A stretch of DNA of 64,000 bases from JAFEDN01 sp963844565 (GCA_963844565.1 CAWJON010000002.1:124001-188000), one strand, 5' to 3'. Shown: positions 25,470 to 34,767, counted from the first letter of the stretch. Numbers and translations: made by a program. The notes: a model not told the origin generated them from the letters alone.

Positions 25470-26255
25470 GGGAATTCCGTGGGGGTGTCGATTTCGAAAC
25501 CTAAACCCACTTCGCCTTATTCAGCGACATCCGGCTACTCGCAGGATTGGCGTAACGGGTCCCGTCAGTGGAGATGTTTTCGTGCTCGCTGCGGCAATAA
25601 AGGCTGGCGCAATACTTTGTTAGTACCATTGTGCCAAGTGAACTTAAGTACGATGAACTTCTTTCGGAATTGCCTCCGTTGCGCGCGAAAATATCTCCAC
25701 TGCCACCCGTTTGCAAAGCATCGCAGGCGGATGCGCTGAATAAGGCTATGCAGAGGTTTGAGTTTTATCATTGGATCAATGATTATTTAAATTTCAGATA
25801 AAAGGGGGTTCAAGTTCTCTGAAATTTTTCTGATGTGAGCCTTGTCGCTTATACAATCCCTTGTCCTCCTGGACAATGTGCAGCATTAATCCAGGATTCA
25901 GAATTAATATCAACGTTTAATGAAGATTGGGATTAGATAATTGGAAACTAGTGATCCAATAATAGAACCGAACTCTCTGCATAGCCTTATTCAGCGCATC
26001 CGCCTGTGAGCTTTGCAACGGGTGTCAGTGGAGATGTTTTCGCGCGCAGTGCAGCCATTTTTGAACATGACCAGAGTAATAAAAGTTCACTCCGTACAAT
26101 GGCGCTACAAAGTTTTACACCAGCTATGATGGCGTAACGAGCACGAAAACATCTCCACTGACGGGACCCGTTACGCCAATCCTGCGAGTAGGCGGATGTC
26201 GCTGAATAAGGCGAAGTGGGTTTAGGTTTCGAAATCGACACCCCACGGAATTCCC
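25470..26255. repeat. Large palindrome of two inverted family C elements
   Basis: The segment from 25470 (GGGAATTCCGTGGGG) to about 25778 is repeated in reverse complement from about 25947 to 26255. Each arm is itself a MITE-like inverted repeat, with ends TTATTCAGCG(A)CATCCG and inner blocks CAGTGGAGATGTTTTCG. The arms match well at the outside and diverge in the middle. The spacer (25779-25946) is AT-rich. No credible gene is present between rpmB and the alcohol dehydrogenase, though short frames occur. Confidence 0.85.
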
Positions 26256-26317
26256 AAATATTTAAAAAATAATCGCTGGATTTAAATTGATTAATTCCAG
26301 TGAATAGCTCTGGCAAT

Positions 26318-27358
26318 TTAAATGGTTTTATTGTCAATCACAAAACGATAATGCACATCCCCTTTTAACATTCTTTCATAGGCTTGATTGATTTCTTGGG
26401 CAGGGATCACTTCCACCTCCGAGCCAATATTTTTTGCGCCGCAGAAATCCAGCATTTCTTGGGTCTCCTTTATCCCGCCAATCATTGAACCGCTCAAATT
26501 ACGCCGTTGCCCGATTAGAGAAAAAGCCCCAACAGACAAAGGCTGTGGAGGTACGCCAACTAAAGTTAATGTGCCTTCTGTATTCAGTAGCTCTAAATAT
26601 TGATTAATATCATGAGGCCCTGCAGCGGTGTCAATGATGAGGTCAAAATAGAGCGCCAACTTTTTGAAAGTATCAGGATCTGAGGTTGCAGCGAAATGAT
26701 GCGCACCCAGTTTTTTGGCATCTTTTTCTTTTTTAGGAGAAGAACTGAGTACCGTGACTTCTGCCCCCATCGCATTACCTAACTTCACCGCCATATGCCC
26801 CAATCCACCGAGGCCGACCACGCCTACTTTACTGCCTTGAGAAGCAAATCTTTTTAATGGTGAATAGGTGGTAATTCCAGCGCAAAGTAAAGGCGCAACC
26901 TGCGGCAACGATAAATTGGTTGGAATCTTCAAAGTATATTTTTCGTCGACCACAATTTGGGTTGAGTAACCGCCATAAGTCAAAGTTTTTTTGTTTTTTT
27001 CTAGAGCATTGTAGGTGAAAATTGGACCTTCATGACAATGTTGCTCTAAACCGTTTTTGCAATTGGCGCAAACACGGCAGGAATCCACAAAGCATCCTAC
27101 TCCGGCGAGATCACCAGGCTTAAATTTGCTAACTGCTTTACCAACCGCTTTAACTTTGCCGACGATTTCATGTCCAGGCACCATGGGGAATTGCGCACCA
27201 CCCCACTCATCACGGACTTGATGGATATCACTATGACAAATTCCGCAATTTAAGATTTCGATCAATACATCGTGGTCACCGGGATCGCGCCGTTCAAAAT
27301 TAAAAGGCTCAAGCGGGGATTGAGAAGATTTGGCGGCAAATCCTTTAGTTTTAATCAC
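26318..27358 (-). CDS. Zinc-dependent alcohol/aldehyde dehydrogenase, YahK/CAD-like
   Basis: The 346-residue protein belongs to the medium-chain dehydrogenases: GICHSDIHQVRDEWG and GHEIVGKV carry the catalytic zinc ligands, CRVCANCKNGLEQHC the four structural cysteines, and VGLGGLGHMAVKLG the NADP-binding turn. The CHSDIH and GLEQHC details fit the cinnamyl-alcohol/YahK branch, which reduces aldehydes with NADPH. Physiological substrate unknown. AGGAG lies before ATG 27358. It is read with radC upstream but separated by about 50 bases. Confidence 0.92.
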   Translation of the reverse strand: MIKTKGFAAKSSQSPLEPFNFERRDPGDHDVLIEILNCGICHSDIHQVRDEWGGAQFPMVPGHEIVGKVKAVGKAVSKFKPGDLAGVGCFVDSCRVCANCKNGLEQHCHEGPIFTYNALEKNKKTLTYGGYSTQIVVDEKYTLKIPTNLSLPQVAPLLCAGITTYSPLKRFASQGSKVGVVGLGGLGHMAVKLGNAMGAEVTVLSSSPKKEKDAKKLGAHHFAATSDPDTFKKLALYFDLIIDTAAGPHDINQYLELLNTEGTLTLVGVPPQPLSVGAFSLIGQRRNLSGSMIGGIKETQEMLDFCGAKNIGSEVEVIPAQEINQAYERMLKGDVHYRFVIDNKTI

Positions 27359-27411
27359 ATTAGTTCTCCTGTAATGGGTTATGCGAGATTATAACTTTAA
27401 ATTTAGTCTTA

Positions 27412-28089
27412 TTAAAGGAGTATTCCACGTTCAGCCAATGACACAGCCCTACAATCCCCAATAATCCAATGATCCAGCAAATTGATCTCAACCAAAGCCA
27501 ATGCTTCTTTGATTTTCAAAGTAACCGCTTGATCTTCCCTACTGGGTTCAGCATGGCCGGAGGGGTGGTTATGGGCAACGATTAGAGCGCTGGCGTTATG
27601 AAAAAGGGCGCGCTTTACCACTTCACGGGGGTAAATTCTGGTCGAATTAATGGTGCCGTAAAATAAATATTCGAATTGAATGATTCGGTTTTGGGTATCC
27701 AAAAATAAGGCGGCGAAAATTTCTTGCTGGCAATCACGCAGCCGTGCAATTAAAAAATCTTTTGCGTCTTGGCTGTGTAATAGGGCGTCTCGATTGGGTA
27801 GATTTTCAGCTAAATGGCGTTTGCCGAGTTCAATAGCAGCTTGTAGTTGGCAGTATTTAGCCCATCCTAATCCCTTTGATGAACAAAAATCGGCAGCATT
27901 TAAATTAAAAATACCGCGTAATCCGCCATGTTGGTGAATAAGTTTGCGTGCAACGTCTAAAGCGTTTTCTCCACGATAGCCATGGCGCAATAAAATGGCC
28001 AATAATTCCCCATCACTGAGCTGATTTGCCCCATACTTGATCAGTCGTTCGCGTGGCCTTTCTTCTTTTGGCCATTTTTTAATATCCAT
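27412..28089 (-). CDS. radC: RadC-family JAB1/MPN protein
   Basis: The 225-residue protein has the N-terminal helix-hairpin-helix part (YGANQLSDGELLAILLRHG, GLRGIFNL) and the MPN core HNHPSGHAEPSREDQAVT with its zinc-binding His-x-His...Asp pattern. The family was first linked to DNA repair, but its real role is unsettled. It lies divergent to dut, an arrangement typical of gammaproteobacteria (radC next to dut and coaBC or algC). Confidence 0.94.
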   Translation of the reverse strand: MDIKKWPKEERPRERLIKYGANQLSDGELLAILLRHGYRGENALDVARKLIHQHGGLRGIFNLNAADFCSSKGLGWAKYCQLQAAIELGKRHLAENLPNRDALLHSQDAKDFLIARLRDCQQEIFAALFLDTQNRIIQFEYLFYGTINSTRIYPREVVKRALFHNASALIVAHNHPSGHAEPSREDQAVTLKIKEALALVEINLLDHWIIGDCRAVSLAERGILL

Positions 28090-28169
28090 GGGGGCTATAA
28101 TATCAAGTAAAGCAAATAGCCTTAATACCGTAATTCATGTTAAAGTTGGATCCTTATTCTAGGAGGCGT

Positions 28170-28625
28170 ATGCACCAGATTCAGCTTAAAATTTTAGACG
28201 CTCGATTAGGGGACAGTATTCCATTGCCCACCTACGCAACCTCTCATTCAGCGGGCTTAGACTTAAGGGCCTGTCTTGACCAGCCCTATGAATTGTTACC
28301 TGGGGCCAGCCATTTAATCCCAACCGGTCTTGCTATACACATTGCAGATCCTAATATTGCTGCGATGATTCTGCCCAGATCGGGTTTGGGTCACAAGCAT
28401 GGGATTGTGTTAGGAAATTTGGTTGGGCTTATCGATGCGGATTACCAAGGCCCAATTTTAATCTCTTGCTGGAACCGCAGCGCAGTTACTTATATAATTG
28501 AACCAGGGGAACGGATTGCGCAGTTGGTCATCGTTCCTATTTTTAGGGCCCAATTCGACATAGTTGATGAATTTGAAGAATCTGAACGTGGATCGGGTGG
28601 TTTCGGCAGCTCTGGAAGAAAATAA
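28170..28625 (+). CDS. dut: dUTP diphosphatase
   Basis: ATG 28170 matches the start of homologues; AGGAGG is only three bases before it, a tight spacing. An in-frame upstream ATG at 28137 is less likely. All five trimeric dUTPase motifs are present: HSAGLDLRA, LPRSGLGHKHGIVLGN, GLIDADYQGPI, RIAQLVIVP and the glycine-rich GSGGFGSSGR tail. It hydrolyses dUTP to dUMP, keeping uracil out of DNA. The phosphomannomutase gene follows after two bases. Confidence 0.96.
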   Translation: MHQIQLKILDARLGDSIPLPTYATSHSAGLDLRACLDQPYELLPGASHLIPTGLAIHIADPNIAAMILPRSGLGHKHGIVLGNLVGLIDADYQGPILISCWNRSAVTYIIEPGERIAQLVIVPIFRAQFDIVDEFEESERGSGGFGSSGRK

Positions 28626-28627
28626 CA

Positions 28628-30025
28628 ATGTCCTATCAAGTTCCCAAAAAAATACCTATTGAGATTTTCCGTGCGTATGATATTCGAGGTCCAGTCGATG
28701 AAGACAACTTGACCGAAAATGTTGCTTATGCGATTGGCTTGGCTGTCGGCGCAGAAGCCCAAGAGCGTGGAGAAAAAACTCTGCTGATCGGACGAGATGG
28801 CCGACTGTCAGGGCCGAGTTTACATGCTGCACTTTGCGCCGGCTTGTTAGCAAGCGGCGTAGACATTGTGGATGTTGGATTAGTACCCACCCCACTTTTA
28901 TATTTTGCCACGTATCATTTCAATGTCACTGCTGGGGTGGTTATCACCGCAAGTCATAATCCTGGGAACCACAATGGGTTTAAAGTTGTTCTCAAAAATA
29001 AAACGCTAAGCACTGAAGATATTTTGGCTCTTTACCAACGAATCCAAGAAAAACGTTTTGTATTTGGTGAAGGTCAGCGCAATAACATGTCCTGTTTGGT
29101 GAACGATTATATTCAATATGTGATTTCTAAAGTTAAATTGACTAGACCTTTAAAAATCGTGGTCGATTGTGGAAATGGCATCACAGGAATCGTCGCTCCC
29201 AACTTATATCGAGCATTGGGTTGTGAAGTAGTTGAACTTTACACTGAACTAGATGGTCATTTTCCAAATCATCATCCAGATCCTCTGGTTCCTGAAAATT
29301 TAAAAGATTTAATTAAGCGAGTTGTCGAGGAAAAAGCGGATTTAGGTCTAGCGTTTGATGGTGATGGCGACAGATTAGGCATTGTTACGGATAAGGGTGA
29401 GATCATCTGGCCAGATCGCCAGCTGATGTTATTTTGTCAGGATATATTGGCCAAGCAGCCAGGTGCAAAAATTATTTTTGATGTGAAATGTTCGCGATTT
29501 TTACCGCAAGTGATCGAAAAAGCGGGCGGTATTCCCATTATGTGGCGAACTGGGCATTCAATCATTAAAAATAAAATGATGGAAACCGGCGCCGCTTTAG
29601 CGGGAGAAATGAGCGGACATATTTTTTTCCGTGACGACTGGTTTGGCTTTGATGATGGTTTATATGTTGGGGTTCGCTTGTTACAAATTTTGGCTCGTCA
29701 AAATTTAACCGCCAGTGCATTGTTCGCCACTTTACCCAACAGCATCAACACCCCTGAATTAAAATTACCGATGGATGAAGATAAAAAGCTTTGGTTCATG
29801 GAGCGTTTTATAAAAGAAGCTTCCTTCGCAGATGGTAAAAAAATTGATTTAGATGGATTGCGCGTCGATTTTGATTACGGTTGGGGATTAATTCGTCCGT
29901 CCAACACTTCATCATACTTAACTTTGCGTTTTGAAGCCGATACAGAAGAAAATTTGGAAAAAATTAAAAATTTATTTCGAAAACAAATGTTAGCGATAGA
30001 AAAAAATTTAACGCTCCCTTTTTGA
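28628..30025 (+). CDS. Phosphomannomutase/phosphoglucomutase
   Basis: The 465-residue protein is like Pseudomonas AlgC: IFRAYDIRGPV at the start, the phosphoserine loop TASHNPGNHNG, the Mg-binding DGDGDR, the sugar-binding loop GEMSGHIFF, and a C-terminal RPSNTSSYLTLRFE. It interconverts the 1- and 6-phosphates of mannose or glucose for LPS and polysaccharide precursors. It follows dut closely and converges on pyrE, with a small palindrome (TCCCTTTT-TG-AAAAGGGA, 30015-30032) at the junction. Confidence 0.93.
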   Translation: MSYQVPKKIPIEIFRAYDIRGPVDEDNLTENVAYAIGLAVGAEAQERGEKTLLIGRDGRLSGPSLHAALCAGLLASGVDIVDVGLVPTPLLYFATYHFNVTAGVVITASHNPGNHNGFKVVLKNKTLSTEDILALYQRIQEKRFVFGEGQRNNMSCLVNDYIQYVISKVKLTRPLKIVVDCGNGITGIVAPNLYRALGCEVVELYTELDGHFPNHHPDPLVPENLKDLIKRVVEEKADLGLAFDGDGDRLGIVTDKGEIIWPDRQLMLFCQDILAKQPGAKIIFDVKCSRFLPQVIEKAGGIPIMWRTGHSIIKNKMMETGAALAGEMSGHIFFRDDWFGFDDGLYVGVRLLQILARQNLTASALFATLPNSINTPELKLPMDEDKKLWFMERFIKEASFADGKKIDLDGLRVDFDYGWGLIRPSNTSSYLTLRFEADTEENLEKIKNLFRKQMLAIEKNLTLPF

Positions 30026-30043
30026 AAAGGGAATTATTGAAAA

Positions 30044-30685
30044 CTACACGCCGTATTGTTTCCGGTAGGCTAGTATAGCTGGTAAATGTTGTTGTAGAGT
30101 GGTGCTTTCTTTTAAGTAATCCAATAAGTCTTGCAGCGTAATAATACTGAAAACGGGAACTTGCGTTTTTTGCGTTACCGACTGAGTGGCAGACAAAGCA
30201 TCTTCTCCGCGTTCTTGGCGATCAAAAGCAATTAAAATACCGGAAAGGGAAATAGGCAAAGGTTTGATTAGTTCAAGCGTTTCTCGCACAGTAGTGCCGG
30301 CAGAAATAACGTCATCTAACATCACCATATTTCCTTGCGGATTGCATCCAACCCATTGCCCCTGGTCGCCATGTGTTTTTTTCTCTTTGCGATTAAAACA
30401 ATAGGGGACGTCTTGGTTAAATAAAGTCGATAAAGCAATGGAAGTGGTAGTGACCAATGGGATGCCTTTGTAAGCTGGGCCGAATAAAAATTCATATTTT
30501 AATTTTGAATCGACCAATGCAGTCGCGTAAAACTCACCCAAACGCTTTAAACTTTTGCCGGTGTTGAACATACCCAAATTAAAAAAGTAGGGGCTTTTCC
30601 TGCCAGACTTAAGCGTAAAATCACCAAACAACAAAGCGCCTTCTCCCAGAAGAAATTCAATAAATTCAGTTTTATACTTTTTCAT
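30044..30685 (-). CDS. pyrE: Orotate phosphoribosyltransferase
   Basis: The 213-residue protein has the gammaproteobacterial PyrE start (FIEFLLGEGALLFGDFTLKSGRKSPYFFN) and the PRPP-binding loop VMLDDVISAGTT. It makes OMP from orotate in pyrimidine synthesis. Its ATG lies inside the last codons of the heptosyltransferase gene (14-base overlap), so the two are translationally linked. Confidence 0.96.
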   Translation of the reverse strand: MKKYKTEFIEFLLGEGALLFGDFTLKSGRKSPYFFNLGMFNTGKSLKRLGEFYATALVDSKLKYEFLFGPAYKGIPLVTTTSIALSTLFNQDVPYCFNRKEKKTHGDQGQWVGCNPQGNMVMLDDVISAGTTVRETLELIKPLPISLSGILIAFDRQERGEDALSATQSVTQKTQVPVFSIITLQDLLDYLKESTTLQQHLPAILAYRKQYGV

Positions 30686-31844
30686 AAATATTCATTTTAC
30701 CTTGTAACGTTTCCCAGACTTTTTGCGGGGTTGTATCAATATAGCAAGCAGGAAACCCGGGTTTGGCTTGCGGATGCTGACATTGGTCGCGGGTACAGCC
30801 AGGGCATTGAAAGCCTGCTGGCCGGAGATAGGCCATCTTCGGACCTTTGAGACCCAATAATTCAGGATCTGTGGGTCCATAAATGCCAACTAAAGGAGCT
30901 GATAGAGCTGCGGTCAAATGACTTAAACCGGAATCTAAGCAGACGACGCCAGCTGCTTGGGTAATCAGCCGCCCAATTTCAGCAATTTTAAGTTTAGGCA
31001 AAACTTGCGCCAATGGCGAAACTTGCGCCAGTCTTTCTGCGCGCGCTTTTTCCTCATCATTTCCCCAAGGTAAAAGCACGGTTAAACCCTCGTCCGTGGC
31101 CAATTTAATTAATTTAGCCCAATTTTCTTCCGGCCAATGCTTGGTAATCCAAGTGGTGCCATGAAAAAAAAGTAAAAAAGCAGGGATTTCCGCTGAAGGA
31201 AATCTCACCTCTCGCGATGGGGGATTGCAAGGGGGAGAATCGTGATTCTCCCCCTTGATTCCGAGCAATGGGCTTTGCCCATGCGCAGGATTTAAACCGG
31301 ACAAAAATGCCTGTTTAAATGACAAAGTAAGTTGCGGAAGCAAGTTAGGATCGATGCCAAAGTTGGGTGGGGTATTGGGTTGAGGATAGCATAAGCTCTT
31401 GGCAAATAATTGTCTCATTCTGTCAATCGCAGATTGAGACCAGTCGATATGATGATGCACTTGGTAACCATAACTGGCCCAGCTTTCACGCGCTGTTTCC
31501 CGGTCAGAACCATGGATAATTCCTTTGGCTAGTCGAGCAACCACCATACTTTTTACCAAACCTTGGGCATCGATGACCAGATCATATTTTTTAGCCCGAA
31601 GTTGTTGATAAAATAACCGCATTTCTTTCCAAGTGTCTTTTTGCAGCAAATGCTTGCGCCAAAAACGCCAGCGCAACTTAATAATGCCGTTGACACTCGG
31701 ATGCCAGCTGGGCACCTCAGCAAAAGATTGTTCAGCTACCCAGGTGAACCGAATCGATGGTATGGCAGCTGCGGCATCGGAAAGGGCTGGTAAAGTATGG
31801 ATTAAATCCCCCATTGAGGACATTTTTACGAGTAAAACTTCCAT
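30672..31844 (-). CDS. waaC: LPS heptosyltransferase I with an in-frame palindromic insert
   Basis: The protein starts EVLLVKMSSMGDLIHTLPAL and has WVAEQSFAEVPSWH, YDLVIDAQGLVKS, AKGIIHGSDRETARE and, later, a GT-B sugar-nucleotide block (CLDSGLSHLTAAL, GIYGPTDP), all typical of WaaC, which adds the first heptose to Kdo of the LPS core. At about residues 183-216 the sequence NPAHGQSPLLGIKGENHDS and what follows has no match in the family and is encoded by a family B repeat. The protein is about 50 residues longer than usual. The insert falls between the two GT-B domains, where a linker is tolerated. ATG 31844 is preferred over GTG 31847. Confidence 0.9.
   Translation of the reverse strand: MEVLLVKMSSMGDLIHTLPALSDAAAAIPSIRFTWVAEQSFAEVPSWHPSVNGIIKLRWRFWRKHLLQKDTWKEMRLFYQQLRAKKYDLVIDAQGLVKSMVVARLAKGIIHGSDRETARESWASYGYQVHHHIDWSQSAIDRMRQLFAKSLCYPQPNTPPNFGIDPNLLPQLTLSFKQAFLSGLNPAHGQSPLLGIKGENHDSPPCNPPSREVRFPSAEIPAFLLFFHGTTWITKHWPEENWAKLIKLATDEGLTVLLPWGNDEEKARAERLAQVSPLAQVLPKLKIAEIGRLITQAAGVVCLDSGLSHLTAALSAPLVGIYGPTDPELLGLKGPKMAYLRPAGFQCPGCTRDQCQHPQAKPGFPACYIDTTPQKVWETLQGKMNIYEKV
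31195..31297 (+). repeat. Palindromic repeat family B, copy 4, inside waaC
   Basis: The + strand carries TCGCGATGGGGGATTG, AAGGGGGAGAATCGTGATTCTCCCCCTT, CCGAGCAATGGGC-TTT-GCCCATGC and CAGGATTTAAAC in the family order. It is translated on the minus strand without stops. Compared with copies 1 and 2, a C-G pair in the second stem has become G-C, so pairing is kept. Confidence 0.88.
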
Positions 31845-31949
31845 CACACATCTCTTAAAGTTAAAAATTTATTAGTCAACTGCTTTCGCAGAAAACATTT
31901 CAAGGTTATCATACTTTTAATGATTAATGTACTCAAAAGCGGTGGAAAT

Positions 31950-32741
31950 ATGCGTGTAATCAGCTTTAACCTAAACGGCATTCGCTCGGCAGCGCGAAAG
32001 GGTTTTTTTACTTGGCTGGCTAAACAAAATGCAGATGTGGTCTGTTTGCAGGAAATCAAAGCGCAGGTGGACAAACTTGATGATCCTATTTTCAGACCAT
32101 TGGGATACCACGCTTATTATTACGATGCACAAAAAAGCGGATACAGCGGAGTTGGGCTTTATTGCCGTCAAACCCCCAAGCAAGTTAAAAAGGGACTCGG
32201 TTGGCCGCATGCTGACGATGAAGGACGTTTTATCCAAGCAGATTTTGATGATTGGAGTATTGCCTCGTTGTATATGCCTTCCGGCACTTCAGGCGAGGTG
32301 CGACAGGCCATTAAATTTGATTTTTTAGAACGGTTTATTACAGTTCTAAAAGAAATTAAAAACTCTGGGCGCCCTTTTATAATTTGTGGTGATTGGAATA
32401 TTGCTCACCAAAATATTGATCTTAAAAATTGGCGAAGTAACCAAGTTCATTCAGGATTTTTACCCCAAGAACGAGCCTGGATTGATCGATTATTTAAGAC
32501 CGAAGGCTTCGTCGACGCCTTTCGTGTGATCAATCAAGAACCGGACCAGTATACGTGGTGGTCCCACCGGGGTCAGGCTTGGACAAAAAACGTTGGTTGG
32601 AGAATCGATTACCAAATCGTGACCCCTCATTTTTCTCAAGCGATAAAAAGTGTTTCCATTTATAAAGAACAGCGCTTCTCAGACCATGCGCCGTTAATTA
32701 TCGATTATGAATGGACGCATCCGCTACCCTTTCATATTTAA
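31950..32741 (+). CDS. xthA: Exodeoxyribonuclease III
   Basis: From ATG 31950 the protein shows the full exonuclease III/AP endonuclease pattern: MRVISFNLNGIRSAARKGF, VVCLQEIKAQ (metal-binding Glu), CGDWNIAH, TWWSHRGQAW, GWRIDYQIVT, and the final SDHAPLIIDY. It cuts at abasic sites and degrades one DNA strand. A further start at 31920 is in frame but homologues begin at 31950. Its last 18 bases overlap the 3' end of the next gene, which is on the other strand. Confidence 0.95.
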   Translation: MRVISFNLNGIRSAARKGFFTWLAKQNADVVCLQEIKAQVDKLDDPIFRPLGYHAYYYDAQKSGYSGVGLYCRQTPKQVKKGLGWPHADDEGRFIQADFDDWSIASLYMPSGTSGEVRQAIKFDFLERFITVLKEIKNSGRPFIICGDWNIAHQNIDLKNWRSNQVHSGFLPQERAWIDRLFKTEGFVDAFRVINQEPDQYTWWSHRGQAWTKNVGWRIDYQIVTPHFSQAIKSVSIYKEQRFSDHAPLIIDYEWTHPLPFHI

Positions 32742-33536
32742 GCTATTCAGGCCTAAACTATATTCATATAGACAGCGTGTAACGCTGTCTAGCATAATAC
32801 TTATTATCATGCTGGAATTGGCCTGATTTCCGACAGTTTCAAATGGGTAGAGTGTCTTTAATACACTTTCAGTCACTAAGTTTTGATAAGGAATAAATGG
32901 CTGGTTTGAAACCACCAAGAGATTGGTTGCTTTTTCTCTTCTTTCTAACCAGGTATTGAGGGTGTCTCTCGTATTAGGGCGAGATAATTTACTTCTCGCA
33001 ATAATTGGGATTACTTCAACTTGTCTCAGAAGATGAGGCCAGTCATGACTTAGCTGCTGATATGTTTCTAAAATGAGATCGGTATCTGTTTTGGCGATAT
33101 CAGTTAAATGGATACTATTTTTTAAAACATGTCCTCCGGTTAATAAGTAACATTTTTTGTAGCGAACACCTAGTTTCCAAATTTTTTCTAAATAATTAAT
33201 TCGTTCAACTAAATTAATATCCGAGGCGCCTAACAACAGGATCGATTCATAAGTTTTAAAAGAGGGTTGTACCTCGTCAATGAATCCCAATTTTTTTAAT
33301 AAATTTATGATGTTGTCTCGTTGCGCTATTAAGCGTGGACTATCTTCTAAATCCCATCTTTCTTTATCCGCTGGGCGTAACCACTTTTCTTGGGTAATTT
33401 TTATTATTTTATTTAGTGCAATATTAAAATCAAGTTGAGTTAAACTATCTAAAGATTTTACAGAAACAGTGTTATCGTCATTTGTGAGTTTCAACAAATC
33501 AATCAGGTGGCGAATCGTTAAAAAATTAAAATTCAT
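32724..33536 (-). CDS. Unknown protein with LLLGAS and LLTGGH motifs
   Basis: Counting from ATG 33536, about 270 residues, soluble, no signal peptide. The centre has ILLLGASDINLVERINYLEKIW followed by KCYLLTGGHVL, a layout recalling the Rossmann-like DUF218 or related folds, where a Gly-rich loop follows a beta strand; a late ATNLLVVSNQPFI fits another strand. I do not know the function. The start is chosen because the earlier TTG 33575 overlaps the toxin gene and has no ribosome site. A perfect hairpin (AGACAGCG-TGTAA-CGCTGTCT, 32768-32788) lies near its end. Confidence 0.6.
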   Translation of the reverse strand: MNFNFLTIRHLIDLLKLTNDDNTVSVKSLDSLTQLDFNIALNKIIKITQEKWLRPADKERWDLEDSPRLIAQRDNIINLLKKLGFIDEVQPSFKTYESILLLGASDINLVERINYLEKIWKLGVRYKKCYLLTGGHVLKNSIHLTDIAKTDTDLILETYQQLSHDWPHLLRQVEVIPIIARSKLSRPNTRDTLNTWLERREKATNLLVVSNQPFIPYQNLVTESVLKTLYPFETVGNQANSSMIISIMLDSVTRCLYEYSLGLNSLNMKG

Positions 33537-33567
33537 TTCTACAAAAACATTACCCTTGCTTCCTCGT

Positions 33568-33981
33568 TTAGTCAATGAGCAGTTGGACGCCCAGCTGTCG
33601 ACTTGCTTTTTGCAGTTGTTGATCTTTAGTGGCTAGCGGCAAGCCTGTTCTGATGGCTAATTCTAAATAAGCAGCATCATAAGCGGTTAAGTGTTCGGAA
33701 TAAGCTAAAGAAGTGATTTCATGAAAACTTCTTTCCACCGTTTCTAAATCAATTTGTATATTAATGATGTTAAACATTTCCAGATATTGAATCATATCTG
33801 CATAGGAGATTCGTTTGCGACGTTGTGCTGATAATAAAATATTACTGATTTCTAATGGCCAAATTGCCGGAACTTTTGCTGTTTCTTTTTCTAATCTCTC
33901 CAGCAGGGCCATTGTTTGTGGAGTTGACTCATCTATAAAACACCAGGACAGGGCAATGGAAGCGTCTAAAATAAATCCCAT
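33568..33981 (-). CDS. VapC-like PIN-domain toxin
   Basis: The 137-residue protein has the PIN-domain acidic set: D6 in FILDASIAL, E44 in WPLEISN, D102 in TAYDAAYLELA, and D120 in LATKDQQL. Such toxins are Mg-dependent ribonucleases that cut tRNA or rRNA. The antitoxin start lies just upstream and overlaps by one base, a typical pairing. All four residues are intact, so it is probably active when freed from its partner. Confidence 0.9.
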   Translation of the reverse strand: MGFILDASIALSWCFIDESTPQTMALLERLEKETAKVPAIWPLEISNILLSAQRRKRISYADMIQYLEMFNIINIQIDLETVERSFHEITSLAYSEHLTAYDAAYLELAIRTGLPLATKDQQLQKASRQLGVQLLID

Positions 33982-34220
33982 TATTTTCTGCCTTCATCAC
34001 GTAGTTGCTTCCAGTCTAAACCTTCTAAGGTATGGGCTTGAGCCATTTTTTTGAATTGCTGGATAGTGGATTTGATTGCTTCCTGGCTCATTCCCGTAGC
34101 AGGAATCAATCGAGCCACAGGGCGGCCATGCTTGGTGATAATGATTTGTTCCCCTTTCTCAACCTGTTCTAATAATGAAGAAAAATAAGTTTTAGCCTGA
34201 AAAGCGCCCACAGTTTGCAT
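33981..34220 (-). CDS. Phd/YefM-type antitoxin for the PIN toxin
   Basis: The 79-residue protein reads VGAFQAKTYFSSLLEQVEKGEQIIITKHGRPVARLIP, the usual Phd/YefM DNA-binding half, followed by a charged, likely flexible toxin-binding tail (QQFKKMAQAH, LEGLDWKQLRDEGRK). It should neutralise the PIN toxin and repress the promoter. The stop overlaps the toxin start by one base. Confidence 0.9.
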   Translation of the reverse strand: MQTVGAFQAKTYFSSLLEQVEKGEQIIITKHGRPVARLIPATGMSQEAIKSTIQQFKKMAQAHTLEGLDWKQLRDEGRK

Positions 34221-34492
34221 GCTCGTACCTCATTTAAAGGAAAAACTAGTTTAAGTCTAGCATAATTAATCTAAGGTATCAAAGTTGATCTACTGACGTT
34301 AATTCGTAGTTTACATACCCATCTCACCAGGCATCTTATTGAGGGGTACTTATCCAGTTGCTCCCCAGAAAGTCGAGCTAAATTATTGACAACTACAAAT
34401 GAGTGTTTTACTGATGGATCAACAATTGCTTTGCCATGATGAAATTTGTTTTCATTTAGTGAAAAGTTATCTGCAAGAGAACAAGAAGATTT

Positions 34493-34767
34493 ATGAAAAA
34501 AAGCAATAAAATTTTATTAGGCGTCGCCGTTATTATTTTTACGGGATTGCTGCTATACAAAAAGGCGATACGGTGATTATCTCTAATGAAAACGCTAGAA
34601 ATTCGAATCATTTTACAACCACAATTATTTTTCCCCAATTAGCCAATCTTGAATTACGCGGCACCGATAATACCACGCTATCCGGTTTCCATCTTAAAGA
34701 TTTATCTCTTAGTTTGAAAGGCGCCAATAATACTAAATTAAATGTGGGTAGAAAAAACTTAAATTAG
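34493..34767 (+). pseudogene. DUF2807-like adhesin domain, degraded
   Basis: ATG 34493 opens MKKSNKILLGVAVIIFTGLLLY, a signal or anchor sequence, but the frame stops at about 34574. One frame over, a 64-residue stretch reads FPQLANLELRGTDNTTLSGFHLKDLSLSLKGANNTKLNVG, the repeated beta-helix pattern of the DUF2807/GIN domain, and stops at 34767 before the domain is complete. The N-terminal half of the domain is missing. The rest of the gap from 34221 shows only a 36-codon frame at 34399-34509, which I do not recognise. Confidence 0.6.

Noticed and set aside
25479..25739. Frames on both strands in the 25.5-26.3 kb palindrome
   Set aside because: They read through repeat sequence, differ between arms and lack starts with ribosome sites; the inverted repeat explains the open frames.
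32768..32788. Perfect hairpin as the xthA terminator
   Set aside because: There is no T-run, and it lies within the coding end of the minus-strand gene; it could still matter, but a terminator call is not supported.
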